Shown here: positions 26,000-33,336 of the stretch, piece by piece
How the letters are laid out: the number at the start of each line of letters is the position of its first letter
Position numbering within the stretch: the stretch's first letter is position 1
DNA from: an uncultured Lachnospiraceae bacterium
GTDB taxonomy: Bacteria; Bacillota; Clostridia; Lachnospirales; Lachnospiraceae
DNA length: 64,000 nucleotides
Assembly (NCBI GenBank): GCA_900554415.1
Contig: USGU01000003.1
Coordinates: forward strand, 1 to 64,000
Direction: 5' to 3'
Program-made: the position numbers and the translations under genes
Notes under the pieces: generated by a model
What the model was told of the DNA's origin: nothing
Database searches by the model: none
Seen by the model: the letters and a program-made list of their open reading frames with translations, nothing else

Positions 26000-27085
26000 A
26001 TGGCTCGGAAAGTAGATAAAGAAAAGCAATTAAAGGAAAGAAAAGAGTTTAGAGATTATATTAAAATTTCTGATGACAGAGTATTAAATACAAAAAAGGT
26101 TGGAATAGAATTATTTGCATCCGATGAAATCTTTGTTCAAGTAAATGGAACAATTAATTATTGGATATCAAATTATGGAAGACTTGTAAATAATTTGAGA
26201 AAAGACAAATCAATGAAATTTCATAAAATGAGCAGTGGGAATGATAAAAGAAGTGTTCATTGGACAATTGTAACTTACGATATAGATGGAACACCTATAC
26301 ATTCTGAAACGAGTCCAGAGATTCTTGTGGCAGAACATTTTCTTATGCAACCCAAAGGATGTAATAAGATATGGCATATAGATGAGGATGTAAATAATAA
26401 CCATTGCAGAAATCTTATGTATGTGACAAAAACGGAATATAATTACCTTTACAAGCATGTTAAGTCTGTTGCAGACCTTGGACGAGAACAAGAATATTAC
26501 GATTATAATACTGTAAAGGGGAATCCGGCTTATAGTATTTGGAATGGTATTTATGCCAGATGCTATGAAAGTTCTAGTTTTTTGGTGAATCAATGTTATG
26601 ATGGTGCTTACATGTGTGATTTGTGGAAGAATGATATAGATGCTTTTGCAGAATGGTACAGCGCAAATTATTATGAATGTGATGGCGAAAGAATGGCTGT
26701 AGATAAAGATTTATTGTGCCGTGGAAATAAAGAGTATGCACCTGATAAGTGTTGCTTGCTGTCGCAAACGATTAATTCTGCATTGGGAAGTGCTACAAAA
26801 AAGAGAAGTTCATGTAAGAGTTTGCCATTGAAGAAATATGCGGTTGGTGTAGATTATGATAGGATGAGAGAAAAATTCTATGCAAAAATTCAGCCATTTG
26901 GACATGATAAAGATTATAAGTTACATTATTGGGATACAGAGGAAGAAGCATTTCAGGAATATAAATTGTTTAAAGAATCGGATATAAGAATATTGGCACT
27001 AAAATATAAGGACAAGATACCAGATTACATATTTGATGCATTGATTAAGTATGAGGTTCGTCCTTACAGTCCATATGAGAATTAG
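26000..27085 (+). CDS. NUMOD4/HNH-type endonuclease-like protein, paralogue
   Basis: 361 residues. It shares the block order of the preceding gene but lacks the N-terminal zinc ribbon: YWISNYGRL, a diverged HNH core (IWHIDEDVNNNHCRNLMYVT, closer to the canonical HxxD..NN pattern), then YSIWNGIYARCY, MCDLWKNDIDAFAEWY and DKDLLCRGNKEYAPDKC. The intact H-x2-D and NN arrangement makes this copy the better candidate for an active nuclease. The start at 26000 follows AAAGGGG. The two genes are adjacent in tandem, suggesting an old duplication. Confidence 0.65.
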   Translation: MARKVDKEKQLKERKEFRDYIKISDDRVLNTKKVGIELFASDEIFVQVNGTINYWISNYGRLVNNLRKDKSMKFHKMSSGNDKRSVHWTIVTYDIDGTPIHSETSPEILVAEHFLMQPKGCNKIWHIDEDVNNNHCRNLMYVTKTEYNYLYKHVKSVADLGREQEYYDYNTVKGNPAYSIWNGIYARCYESSSFLVNQCYDGAYMCDLWKNDIDAFAEWYSANYYECDGERMAVDKDLLCRGNKEYAPDKCCLLSQTINSALGSATKKRSSCKSLPLKKYAVGVDYDRMREKFYAKIQPFGHDKDYKLHYWDTEEEAFQEYKLFKESDIRILALKYKDKIPDYIFDALIKYEVRPYSPYEN

Positions 27086-27123
27086 AGATAGGGTATATTG
27101 GATATTTGATTATCTAATATGCC

Positions 27124-27324
27124 CTATTTTTTTGCTCTTCCAACAAGGTAATCAATGGATACGTTATAATAATCGGCAAGTTTAATGAAAACTTCAATCG
27201 GAATATTAATTTTTCCAAGTTCGTATTTTGAATAGGTTGTCTGCTTGATATTGAGATAATCAGCTAATTCATTTTGGGTTTTATCATTGTCTTCTCTGAG
27301 ATTGCGGATGTTCTCGAATATCAT
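27124..27324 (-). CDS. Xre-family helix-turn-helix repressor
   Basis: A 66-residue Cro/CI-type protein consisting of one HTH_3 domain: RNLREDNDKTQNELADYLN, then IKQTTYSKYELGKINIP and LADYYNVSIDYLVGR, all at family-typical positions. It is divergent from the zinc-ribbon cluster, with a palindromic operator-like sequence between them, so it probably represses itself and that cluster. Confidence 0.9.
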   Translation of the reverse strand: MIFENIRNLREDNDKTQNELADYLNIKQTTYSKYELGKINIPIEVFIKLADYYNVSIDYLVGRAKK

Positions 27325-27371
27325 AGCCGTGTCCTTTCTTACATTTTGTTTAATTATATAAAAGTCTTACC

Positions 27372-27404
27372 ACGACTATTGAAAAATAGTCGTATTACGA
27401 CTAT
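27372..27404. promoter_or_regulatory. Operator-like palindrome between Xre gene and zinc-ribbon cluster
   Basis: Perfect 9-bp arms ACGACTATT (27372-27380) and AATAGTCGT (27385-27393) around GAAA, followed by a third half-site ACGACTAT (27397-27404). Three half-sites in an AT-rich divergent intergenic region fit cooperative binding by the adjacent Xre repressor. Binding is inferred. Confidence 0.65.
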
Positions 27405-27463
27405 AATTGTCTTAACAATATTAAAAAAATAATATAGAGAGGGTAAAGAAGGAGGACAATGTA

Positions 27464-27667
27464 ATGTCAAAAGCACCAAACAAATGCCCGATGTGTGGCG
27501 AACAAGTTATGTGGAAAAAGGTTGATGAAAGCAACAAAGGATTTAGCGTTGGAAAAGCAGCAGTAGGAGCGGTTTTATTGGGTCCAGTAGGGCTTGTGGG
27601 TGGAGCCTTAGGGAAGAAAAAACAATGCTACTATTGTGGAAAATGTGGATTTAATCATGAATATTAA
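27464..27667 (+). CDS. Small double zinc-ribbon protein
   Basis: A 67-residue protein with CPMCGEQ at the N terminus and CYYCGKCGF at the C terminus, which may form one zinc-binding unit, flanking a hydrophobic glycine-rich stretch (VGKAAVGAVLLGPVGLVGGALG, about 26-48) that could be a membrane hairpin. AAGGAGG precedes the ATG. First gene of a run of four zinc-ribbon proteins; function unknown. Confidence 0.7.
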   Translation: MSKAPNKCPMCGEQVMWKKVDESNKGFSVGKAAVGAVLLGPVGLVGGALGKKKQCYYCGKCGFNHEY

Positions 27668-27703
27668 AAAATGATATGTTATCGGGAAGAGAGGAAATAA
27701 ATT

Positions 27704-28552
27704 ATGGCGATGATAAATTGTCCAGAGTGTGGAAAAGAGATTAGTGATAAAGCAAACAAATGTGTATATTGTGGTAAAGTTTTATCAGAAGAAGAAAATA
27801 TTCAACAGGGAATTAGATGTAGTGAATGTGGAGAAATTTTGTCTAACAATGATAAGATATGTCCGAAATGTGGATGCCCGGTAGATGAAGAAACTTCAGA
27901 GAAGGATTTGAAAAAACCACAACAAGTAGAAGTTACCAAAATAAAAGTGACAGCCAATACAAAGAAAATGATTATTGGAATTGTAGCTGCAATTGCAGTT
28001 TGCTTTTTAGGATTAGTTGGATATAAAGCTTATTCCAATAACAAGGCTGAAAAGAATTATCAACAAACATACAATGAATATATTTCTAATTTGCGGCAAG
28101 TTCAGATTCTTATGATTTCAGGTGGCTCTGACGCAGAAAAAATGTGTAATCTGACGGCAAGAGTATGGAGTAATGCGATTTATGAAAAAAGAGATGATGA
28201 AACGGATATGTATACAAGACCTGACGGATTTTTTGTAAGCGATTTTAATGATGCATTACAAAATTTATGGGATGATTCTGATATAGAAAATACACTTGCA
28301 GGTATTGAAAGTAATCAAGATTCAGTAAAAGCAATGATGAAGAAGTTACAAAACCCACCTGAAAAATTAGACAAGTGTTACGATACAGTTTCTGATTTAT
28401 ACGAATCATATAAAGTGCTTACAGATTTGGCAGTTAATCCAACTGGAAATTATACTACTTTTACTTCAAACAAAAGTAACGCAGTGTCAGATTTTATGGC
28501 TTCATACGAAAAGTTAGATAGTCAGATTCCAGAGAAAATTGAAGAAAAATAG
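27704..28552 (+). CDS. Zinc-ribbon single-pass membrane protein
   Basis: 282 residues. The cytoplasmic N terminus carries two zinc ribbons (CPECGKEISDKANKCVYCGK and CSECGEILSNNDKICPKCG), then one membrane segment (about 92-112, MIIGIVAAIAVCFLGLVGY) and a 170-residue helical extracytoplasmic domain without recognisable motif (MCNLTARVWSNAIYEK, NTLAGIESNQDSVKAMMKKL). This topology suggests a sensor or anchoring role. AGAGG precedes the ATG. It shares the ribbon sequence pattern with the next two genes. Confidence 0.7.
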   Translation: MAMINCPECGKEISDKANKCVYCGKVLSEEENIQQGIRCSECGEILSNNDKICPKCGCPVDEETSEKDLKKPQQVEVTKIKVTANTKKMIIGIVAAIAVCFLGLVGYKAYSNNKAEKNYQQTYNEYISNLRQVQILMISGGSDAEKMCNLTARVWSNAIYEKRDDETDMYTRPDGFFVSDFNDALQNLWDDSDIENTLAGIESNQDSVKAMMKKLQNPPEKLDKCYDTVSDLYESYKVLTDLAVNPTGNYTTFTSNKSNAVSDFMASYEKLDSQIPEKIEEK

Positions 28553-28564
28553 AGGTATTTGGTC

Positions 28565-29269
28565 ATGTCGCTTATTAAGTGTCCAGAATGTGGGAAAGAA
28601 ATATCGGATAAAGCGTTAGCGTGCCCTTATTGTGGTTATCCGATAGAGAACAAAGAAATATCAAATAATAAAAAAACAGTTTTTTCACCTAAAAAATGTT
28701 TTGAAAATAAAAAGATTCTGGTGGGAATAGCAGTTTTAAGCATTGCGATTGTGTATATTATTGTGAGTAATATAGTATATAGAAATCCATATAAATCTTA
28801 TATGTCATATATTGGAAAAAATTTTGATGCATTACCAGATGAATTCCAAAAAATTGAAGTGCTCGATGGAGATTGGCTCGCAGTAAAGGATTTAAGCAAA
28901 GATGAAGCAAAATTTTCAAATGTAAATGGTGAAATGCAGTATATGTATTCTGAAGATGGGATTGAATCGCTTAATGTTGAACCATACGAGATACACACTA
29001 TGATATGGAAACCAGAATATACATCATTAAATGCTGCTACGGTAGAAAAAGAAAAAGATTTTTTGGAAAAATTTTTTGGAGGATATGATAAAAAAACTGA
29101 GGTTGATAATTCAGCGTCAGGATATTCTTACAAAGATGATGATTTTTTAGTTGTCAACTATATTTGGAAAAATAAATCCGGGAAAGATATTACTTTACGA
29201 GTAGAATTAGAAGGAAATGATTATAAAGAAATTTTGTTGATTGCTAGAAAGGCGCAAGATGAAGAATAA
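28565..29269 (+). CDS. Zinc-ribbon single-pass membrane protein
   Basis: 234 residues. One N-terminal zinc ribbon (CPECGKEISDKALACPYCGY), a membrane segment (about 51-70, ILVGIAVLSIAIVYIIVSNI) and an extracytoplasmic beta-rich domain of about 165 residues. The external domain is unlike that of the neighbour, while the ribbon is almost the same, so the ribbon looks like a shared module. The ATG at 28565 is preferred to the TTG at 28559 because of spacing to AGAGG. Function unknown. Confidence 0.7.
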   Translation: MSLIKCPECGKEISDKALACPYCGYPIENKEISNNKKTVFSPKKCFENKKILVGIAVLSIAIVYIIVSNIVYRNPYKSYMSYIGKNFDALPDEFQKIEVLDGDWLAVKDLSKDEAKFSNVNGEMQYMYSEDGIESLNVEPYEIHTMIWKPEYTSLNAATVEKEKDFLEKFFGGYDKKTEVDNSASGYSYKDDDFLVVNYIWKNKSGKDITLRVELEGNDYKEILLIARKAQDEE

Positions 29270-29294
29270 TTTTAACAGAAAGAGGTAATTAATT

Positions 29295-29834
29295 ATGGCA
29301 TTGACGAAATGTCCACAATGTGGAAATGATATGAGTGATAAAGCAGAAAGATGCCCTAAATGTGGGTATGTAATGAGCGAAAACAGTGGTTTTAAGAGTG
29401 AGCATGAAGTAGTATCAGAAGAAATTGATTATTGCAGTAATACGTGCGGAGAAGAAGGAAAGGAACATCAATCATCATTTAGTACATCTGAAAATAGTAA
29501 GATTACCAATAGAAATCATGGAATGAGCAGAGCAAAAGCTTGTAAAATATCAAAGGTATTATGTATTATATTTTTATGTTTTAGTCTATTCTTCTTGTTT
29601 AAGGCTATTGATAAGAAGAATAATTATTCAAATCCAAGTTCAGACGGGTATCATTATAGCCGACAGTATATTAATACTTATGTAGGTGGAGATGCTTATA
29701 ATTACATTATTAATGGAACGTATTTTGCGGGATATTCAGTTCTCGGAATGGGGACATTGATAATTTCAACAATTACAGGGGTAACATATTTGAAATTGGC
29801 GGTAGATGAATCAGAAGATGGAAATGAAAAATAA
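29295..29834 (+). CDS. Zinc-ribbon protein with two membrane segments
   Basis: 179 residues with an N-terminal ribbon (CPQCGNDMSDKAERCPKCGY), an acidic linker, a membrane segment (about 91-110, KVLCIIFLCFSLFFLF), a Tyr/Asn-rich external loop and a second hydrophobic segment (about 140-165). Last member of the run. The short spacings between the four genes (about 12 to 36 bp) suggest a single operon controlled from the Xre-proximal promoter. No known system is recognised. Confidence 0.65.
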   Translation: MALTKCPQCGNDMSDKAERCPKCGYVMSENSGFKSEHEVVSEEIDYCSNTCGEEGKEHQSSFSTSENSKITNRNHGMSRAKACKISKVLCIIFLCFSLFFLFKAIDKKNNYSNPSSDGYHYSRQYINTYVGGDAYNYIINGTYFAGYSVLGMGTLIISTITGVTYLKLAVDESEDGNEK

Positions 29835-29937
29835 TTTTTCTAATATTTTACAGTACCCCCGGTAAATACATAGGTACTTAAATCTCCATAGTTTAAACAT
29901 ACCCCCGCCCTATGCATATATTGGAAGAATTTAACCA

Positions 29938-29966
29938 TTTACAAAAGCGAACAAATGTTCTATAAT
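29938..29966 (+). promoter_or_regulatory. Promoter with LexA/SOS box in the spacer
   Basis: TTTACA (29938-29943) and TATAAT (29961-29966) with a 17-bp spacer. The spacer ends in CGAACAAATGTTC (29948-29960), which matches the Bacillus/Clostridia SOS box core CGAAC-RNRY-GTTC at every defined position and directly abuts the -10 box. LexA bound here would block the promoter. It drives the gene at 29999. Confidence 0.8.
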
Positions 29967-29998
29967 ATAACTACATTATAGGAATGGTGGTAATGTAA

Positions 29999-30277
29999 AT
30001 GAAGAGTTCAGATGCAGTAGATGTAATTTGTCAGCATTGTAAAGATGGTTCGATTATACCAATAAAAATAAGGGTTCAGGACGATGAACAGATATATAAT
30101 GTATATATGATTAAGTCATACACGGCATTATCTTCTGATAAGGTACTGCTGCCAAATGAATCGTTTGTAACCAGTAACATTTTAAGATTCGATTGTATGA
30201 TAGAAGTGTTTGGTATGGCAAAGAAGATTCGATTGCATTACAATAAGTCAGAAGTAAAGTGGCATATATATTTTTAA
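29999..30277 (+). CDS. SOS-controlled protein of unknown function, 92 aa
   Basis: A 92-residue soluble protein (DAVDVICQHCKDGSIIPIKI, then IYNVYMIKSY and a basic C-terminal strand KKIRLHYNKSEVKWHIYF), probably an all-beta fold. Similar small proteins are found beside UmuC-like polymerase genes of Firmicute mobile elements, in my recollection, but no polymerase is present here. The preceding promoter carries a consensus SOS box, so expression should rise on DNA damage. It might act in induction or damage tolerance of the element; function not known. Confidence 0.65.
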   Translation: MKSSDAVDVICQHCKDGSIIPIKIRVQDDEQIYNVYMIKSYTALSSDKVLLPNESFVTSNILRFDCMIEVFGMAKKIRLHYNKSEVKWHIYF

Positions 30278-30337
30278 AGGTATACAGTCAAATAGGAAGA
30301 GTCATAACGATTCTTCCTATTTTTAAAATATGTTAAG

Positions 30338-30556
30338 TTATAATTTCTGGTCTTCTTCGGACGGGACATATTGTGCAATGTCTTGAATCTGACAGTTGAG
30401 GATTCGGCATAAATCATTAATGGTTTTCATGCTTATATCTTGCCCGTGTTTTAATCTATGAAGAGTGCTATGTGACAGATGATGCTTGGATGTCAGTGTA
30501 TACCAGTTTTCATCTGAATTTTCTAAAGTTTTCCAAAATGGGGAATAATCAATCAT
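30338..30556 (-). CDS. Xre-family helix-turn-helix protein
   Basis: 72 residues; HTH_26-type Cro/CI fold with WYTLTSKHHLSHSTLHRL, GQDISMKTINDLCRILN and CQIQDIAQYVP. The recognition helix follows LSHSTLHRLKHG. It faces the following gene divergently across about 120 bp containing that gene's promoter, so it may repress it. A second Xre protein in one element suggests two separate regulatory circuits. Confidence 0.85.
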   Translation of the reverse strand: MIDYSPFWKTLENSDENWYTLTSKHHLSHSTLHRLKHGQDISMKTINDLCRILNCQIQDIAQYVPSEEDQKL

Positions 30557-30607
30557 GCGTATACCACCTTTTATCTTGTAGTTTTAGCATAATATGACTT
30601 CTTAGTA

Positions 30608-30636
30608 TTGAATATCTTCGAAATTGCGAATATAAT
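30608..30636 (+). promoter_or_regulatory. Promoter with inverted repeat, divergent from Xre gene
   Basis: TTGAAT (30608-30613) and TATAAT, 17 bp apart, the -10 ending near 30636. The spacer contains TTCG-AAATTG-CGAA, a short inverted repeat suitable as an operator for the neighbouring Xre protein. This promoter position argues that the following gene starts downstream of it. Confidence 0.65.
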
Positions 30637-30676
30637 TAGTTGTATAGGTAACGGAAACGCAGAGTGGAGAGGAATA

Positions 30677-30922
30677 TTGAATAGAGAACTTACAAAAGAA
30701 CAGATGGATAGAATGATAGAATTTATATCCAGGGATGATATGGATTTCTACGAAAAAAATATAATGAAACTGAGTGACGAAGAGCAGCAGATGTTCTTCC
30801 TGGAGAATCCTGATTTCATGGCTGAGTATGCGATTGGTTATGATAGAATGGACTGGTTGAAGGATGAAATGTTTAGGAATATTCTGAGGAAGATTAAGAG
30901 CAGAGGGATTGAAATATCGTAA
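30677..30922 (+). CDS. Hypothetical protein, 81 aa
   Basis: The TTG at 30677 (NRELTKEQMDRMIEFISRDD) follows GGAGAGG by 4-5 nt. An upstream in-frame TTG at 30608 coincides with the promoter -35 box and cannot be transcribed from it. The protein is acidic and helical, with EKNIMKLSDEEQQMFFLENP and a basic tail FRNILRKIKSRGIEI. No family recognised. It may be a product of the lysogeny-like switch formed with the divergent Xre gene. Confidence 0.5.
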   Translation: MNRELTKEQMDRMIEFISRDDMDFYEKNIMKLSDEEQQMFFLENPDFMAEYAIGYDRMDWLKDEMFRNILRKIKSRGIEIS

Positions 30923-31061
30923 AGTGATTTTTTTTGAGTCAGCGTATGGATGAACCTGATACACCCCGTTTCAGAAATACACTCCATTCTTCTAGTTTTT
31001 GCTACCCCTACGATATAAAATATATCAATAATACACATAAAATAAGAATAAAATAAATCAA

Positions 31062-31095
31062 TAGCATAACCAGTATTTCGGCTATGCTCTTTTTT
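31062..31095. terminator. Terminator-like hairpin
   Basis: Arms AGCATAACC and GG-CTATGCT around a short loop (CAGTATTTCG region) followed by a run of T (CTCTTTTTTT). It lies in the stretch between the plus-strand gene ending at 30922 and the minus-strand gene ending at 31127, and could serve the plus-strand transcript. Confidence 0.65.
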
Positions 31096-31126
31096 TCGGT
31101 GCTATCAATATGAAATTTTCCAGTAC

Positions 31127-31393
31127 CTATTGTTCTAAATCTTCCAAGTATGGCAAGTTTAACAGAATATCAGAGTATTTTCTTTCCATGTCTGCCAGTT
31201 CGCAACATATATAACCATATTTATTATAATACCATCCGCACAAATCTTCTAATAGTATGCAATCGGGCGGCATAACTTGGATTTCCTTTACAATGGTTAT
31301 AGTTTTAGCTTGTGTTGTCCCATACAGATAGGAACATACAGCAGTAATTGCAACAATTAAAATCATAACTACATATTTGATTAATTTTCTCAT
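31127..31393 (-). CDS. Hypothetical single-pass membrane protein, 88 aa
   Basis: N-terminal RKLIKY followed by a membrane segment (about 7-25, VVMILIVAITAVCSYLYG) and a short acidic C-terminal domain with several cysteines (PPDCILLEDLCGWY, ICCELADMERKYSD). An AGAAAATG-type site is seen upstream (GGAGATAAAATGCT). It lies downstream of ardC on the same strand. Function unknown. Confidence 0.55.
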   Translation of the reverse strand: MRKLIKYVVMILIVAITAVCSYLYGTTQAKTITIVKEIQVMPPDCILLEDLCGWYYNKYGYICCELADMERKYSDILLNLPYLEDLEQ

Positions 31394-31453
31394 AGCATTT
31401 TATCTCCATTTCTATATAAGGGTGTAGGCTTTCCAGTTCTACACCCTATTTTT

Positions 31454-32305
31454 TTACGCTTCATTCAAAATGTATTTCACTGCTTTTTCTGCTTTGCTAC
31501 TTGCCGACACAATAAACTTGTTATCATTCTTTAATACTCTCAGCCAGCTTTGGATGTATGACGTTGAGTTTCTAAAACTCTTCTTTGTCTCTATTCCGAT
31601 TATATTCATAAGGTTAGCACTTCCAATTTCTGCAACAAGCTCTTCCTTTGAATATTCATCAGAACCAAAAGCAACAAGCTTGTCCTTTCTTTCGTCTGCT
31701 CTGTTGCAGCGGCTTTCCCTCATGGTACTATGTACGGATTCATGGAAAGCCGTGCTGTAATATTCTTCTGCTTCTTTGAACTGTTCAAACAGTGGTAACT
31801 GTATCATGTCAAACATTGGAGAGTAGAAGGCTTTATTTCCCTTTATATGTTTAACTTCTAAGTGTTCCCTATTCCAGTAATCATTTAAAATCATTTCAGC
31901 CTTTTCTATTGGCTCTATGCTATGTAATTCTTCTTTTTGTAATGGTTCGACTCCATCCACTTGCGATATATTAAACACATTAATATATTTTAATATCGGT
32001 ATCTGCTTTATAATCTTTGTTCCATCGTCTTGAATTTCTTCTATAGGATAGATTTTCCAAAATACTACGATTTCCGATTTCTCACCTTTGCGGATGTGAC
32101 CGCCTAAATCAGTCCATTGTTTAAATGTGGCATATTCGCCTTTATGCTGTAAAAGCATCTGATTTAATAAGGAATAAGGCTTTTTACTTATTCTGTTAAA
32201 TGCTCCATCGTGTACACCAGTCCACGGCTTTTCCCATGGGATTATACCATTTTCTAACTGTTCAATAATTCTTTCTGTTACCATTTCATAAATGTTTTTA
32301 CTCAT
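31454..32305 (-). CDS. ArdC-like antirestriction / zincin-like protein
   Basis: 283 residues. The N-terminal domain (about 1-130) is the ArdC ssDNA-binding domain, recognisable from IIPWEKPW, NRISKKPYSLLNQMLL, YATFKQWTDLGGHIRKGEKSE and VFWK. The C-terminal domain is a zincin-like metallopeptidase with the HExxH motif HESVHS (about residue 190), followed by YSKEELVAEIGSA, which provides the third ligand Glu. ArdC proteins protect incoming plasmid or phage DNA from restriction. The gene is transcribed away from a five-copy operator array, one copy overlapping its promoter. Complete. Confidence 0.9.
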   Translation of the reverse strand: MSKNIYEMVTERIIEQLENGIIPWEKPWTGVHDGAFNRISKKPYSLLNQMLLQHKGEYATFKQWTDLGGHIRKGEKSEIVVFWKIYPIEEIQDDGTKIIKQIPILKYINVFNISQVDGVEPLQKEELHSIEPIEKAEMILNDYWNREHLEVKHIKGNKAFYSPMFDMIQLPLFEQFKEAEEYYSTAFHESVHSTMRESRCNRADERKDKLVAFGSDEYSKEELVAEIGSANLMNIIGIETKKSFRNSTSYIQSWLRVLKNDNKFIVSASSKAEKAVKYILNEA

Positions 32306-32345
32306 ATAGATATCTCCTTTTTAAAATGTATTGTTTTCTGTTGTT

Positions 32346-32374
32346 AATATAAGTATACACTAAAAGGTGTACAA
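32346..32374 (-). promoter_or_regulatory. ardC promoter containing operator copy 1
   Basis: Read on the minus strand, -35 TTGTAC (complement of 32369-32374) and -10 TATATT (complement of 32346-32351) are separated by 17 bp. Operator copy 1 (32356-32371) fills the spacer and overlaps the -35 box, so repressor binding would directly exclude RNA polymerase. Confidence 0.7.
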
Positions 32375-32517
32375 ATGATATATAGGAATCCACTAAAAAG
32401 TGTACCTTTGAATTGTATAAAATGTACACCTGTTAGTGAATTTTAACAGAAAAAGATACACTTTCAAGTGTATTGTTTGGTTGATTTGTCAATAGACATA
32501 ATACACTAAAAAGTGTA
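32356..32517. promoter_or_regulatory. Array of five 16-bp palindromic operators
   Basis: Consensus TACACT-AAAA-AGTGTA. Copies: 32356-32371 (TACACTAAAAGGTGTA), 32389-32404 (TCCACTAAAAAGTGTA), 32425-32440 (degenerate, TACACCTGTTAGTGAA), 32457-32472 (TACACTTTCAAGTGTA) and 32502-32517 (TACACTAAAAAGTGTA). Centre-to-centre distances are 33, 36, 32 and 45 bp, close to whole numbers of helical turns for the first four. The array fills the 283-bp gap between divergent ardC and the 32589 gene. The cognate regulator is not identified. Confidence 0.8.
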
Positions 32518-32588
32518 CAATTAAGCCAAGGTAAAGGACAACAAACCTAAAAAAATAACAAAACACTTTCAAATAGGAGGTACAGATT

Positions 32589-32867
32589 ATGTGCATTACA
32601 AAATTAGAACTGGAAGCAAAGATTGAAGAAGTAAGAAGATATGAAACTATGGCAAGAGAAGCCAGTAACATTCAGAAAGCGTTAGAGCAGGAAATCATTT
32701 CCTATATGAATGAAAACAATCTGACGGAAGAATTTACCGATTCAGCAAAAATTACCTATAAGGAACAAACAAGAGTAACACTCGATAAGAAAAAACTTGA
32801 AGCTGATTTAGGAGAACTGAGTAACTATGAAAAAGTTACTTCTTATAAGGTTTTAAGAATCAAATAA
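32589..32867 (+). CDS. Hypothetical protein, 92 aa
   Basis: A helical N-terminal half (CITKLELEAKIEEVRRYETM, then QKALEQEIISYMNENNLTEE) and a C-terminal beta-rich part (SAKITYKEQTRVTLDKKKLE, YEKVTSYKVLRI). AGGAGG precedes the ATG. The pattern resembles small proteins carried by phages and conjugative elements of gut Firmicutes; function unknown. It begins a plus-strand run of small genes continuing to the sigma-like factor and lies divergent to ardC across the operator array. Confidence 0.6.
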   Translation: MCITKLELEAKIEEVRRYETMAREASNIQKALEQEIISYMNENNLTEEFTDSAKITYKEQTRVTLDKKKLEADLGELSNYEKVTSYKVLRIK

Positions 32868-32888
32868 GCAGTAACCAACACAGGGCAA

Positions 32889-32906
32889 GGGTGGAGCAAT
32901 CCACCC
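32889..32906 (+). other. Intercistronic stem-loop with GCAA tetraloop
   Basis: Perfect 7-bp stem GGGTGGA (32889-32895) / TCCACCC (32900-32906) closed by GCAA, a GNRA tetraloop. No T-run follows, so it is not a standard terminator; it may stabilise or process the transcript before the next small gene. Confidence 0.6.
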
Positions 32907-32933
32907 ACCCACAACAAATAGGAGCGAGTGCAG

Positions 32934-33095
32934 ATGAAGAAATATATTACATATGAACAACCGTTACAAGGTAAGACTTTTACAGAAAAACAAATGCAGG
33001 AAGTTTATAGAGACATGGCAGACAGAAAAGAATATCCGGATTTTTCCTGTTGGTTTGCTGATATGTTGAAAAGCGGAGTATTTGAGGAGGTCTAA
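32934..33095 (+). CDS. Hypothetical small protein, 53 aa
   Basis: Starts MKKYITYEQPLQGKTF with AGGAGCGAG as ribosome binding site 5-8 nt upstream, and ends ADMLKSGVFEEV. Too short for common gene callers but well supported by its site, its fit between the stem-loop and the next start, and protein-like composition. The stop codon is followed 4 nt later by the next ATG. Small proteins of this type are frequent in Firmicute mobile elements; function unknown. Confidence 0.6.
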   Translation: MKKYITYEQPLQGKTFTEKQMQEVYRDMADRKEYPDFSCWFADMLKSGVFEEV

Positions 33096-33099
33096 GAAG

Positions 33100-33246
33100 A
33101 TGATTAAAACTAGTATGGAGTATGCAACAGTTAGAAAAAACGGAGTGATTCAAAAGATTGGAAACGGTACGATATACGCACCAAAAACTAACTTCAAAGG
33201 TGGTTCTGTCAAATGGGCAGAAGACAAGAAGAAAGCTACAAAATAG
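33100..33246 (+). CDS. Hypothetical small basic protein, 48 aa
   Basis: Starts MIKTSMEYATVRKNGVIQKI and ends WAEDKKKATK. The preceding gene's end supplies GAGGAGG about 10 nt before the ATG, so the two are translationally linked. The protein is basic and likely a small beta-fold; possible nucleic-acid contact is only a guess from charge. Confidence 0.5.
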   Translation: MIKTSMEYATVRKNGVIQKIGNGTIYAPKTNFKGGSVKWAEDKKKATK

Positions 33247-33336
33247 CAATAAGCAAGTGACAGTTTTAGCTGTGGAAAATTCAGTTTTTCGCTTGCATTT
33301 CCCCAAAACAATAGCATTACGAAAGGAGTTGATATT

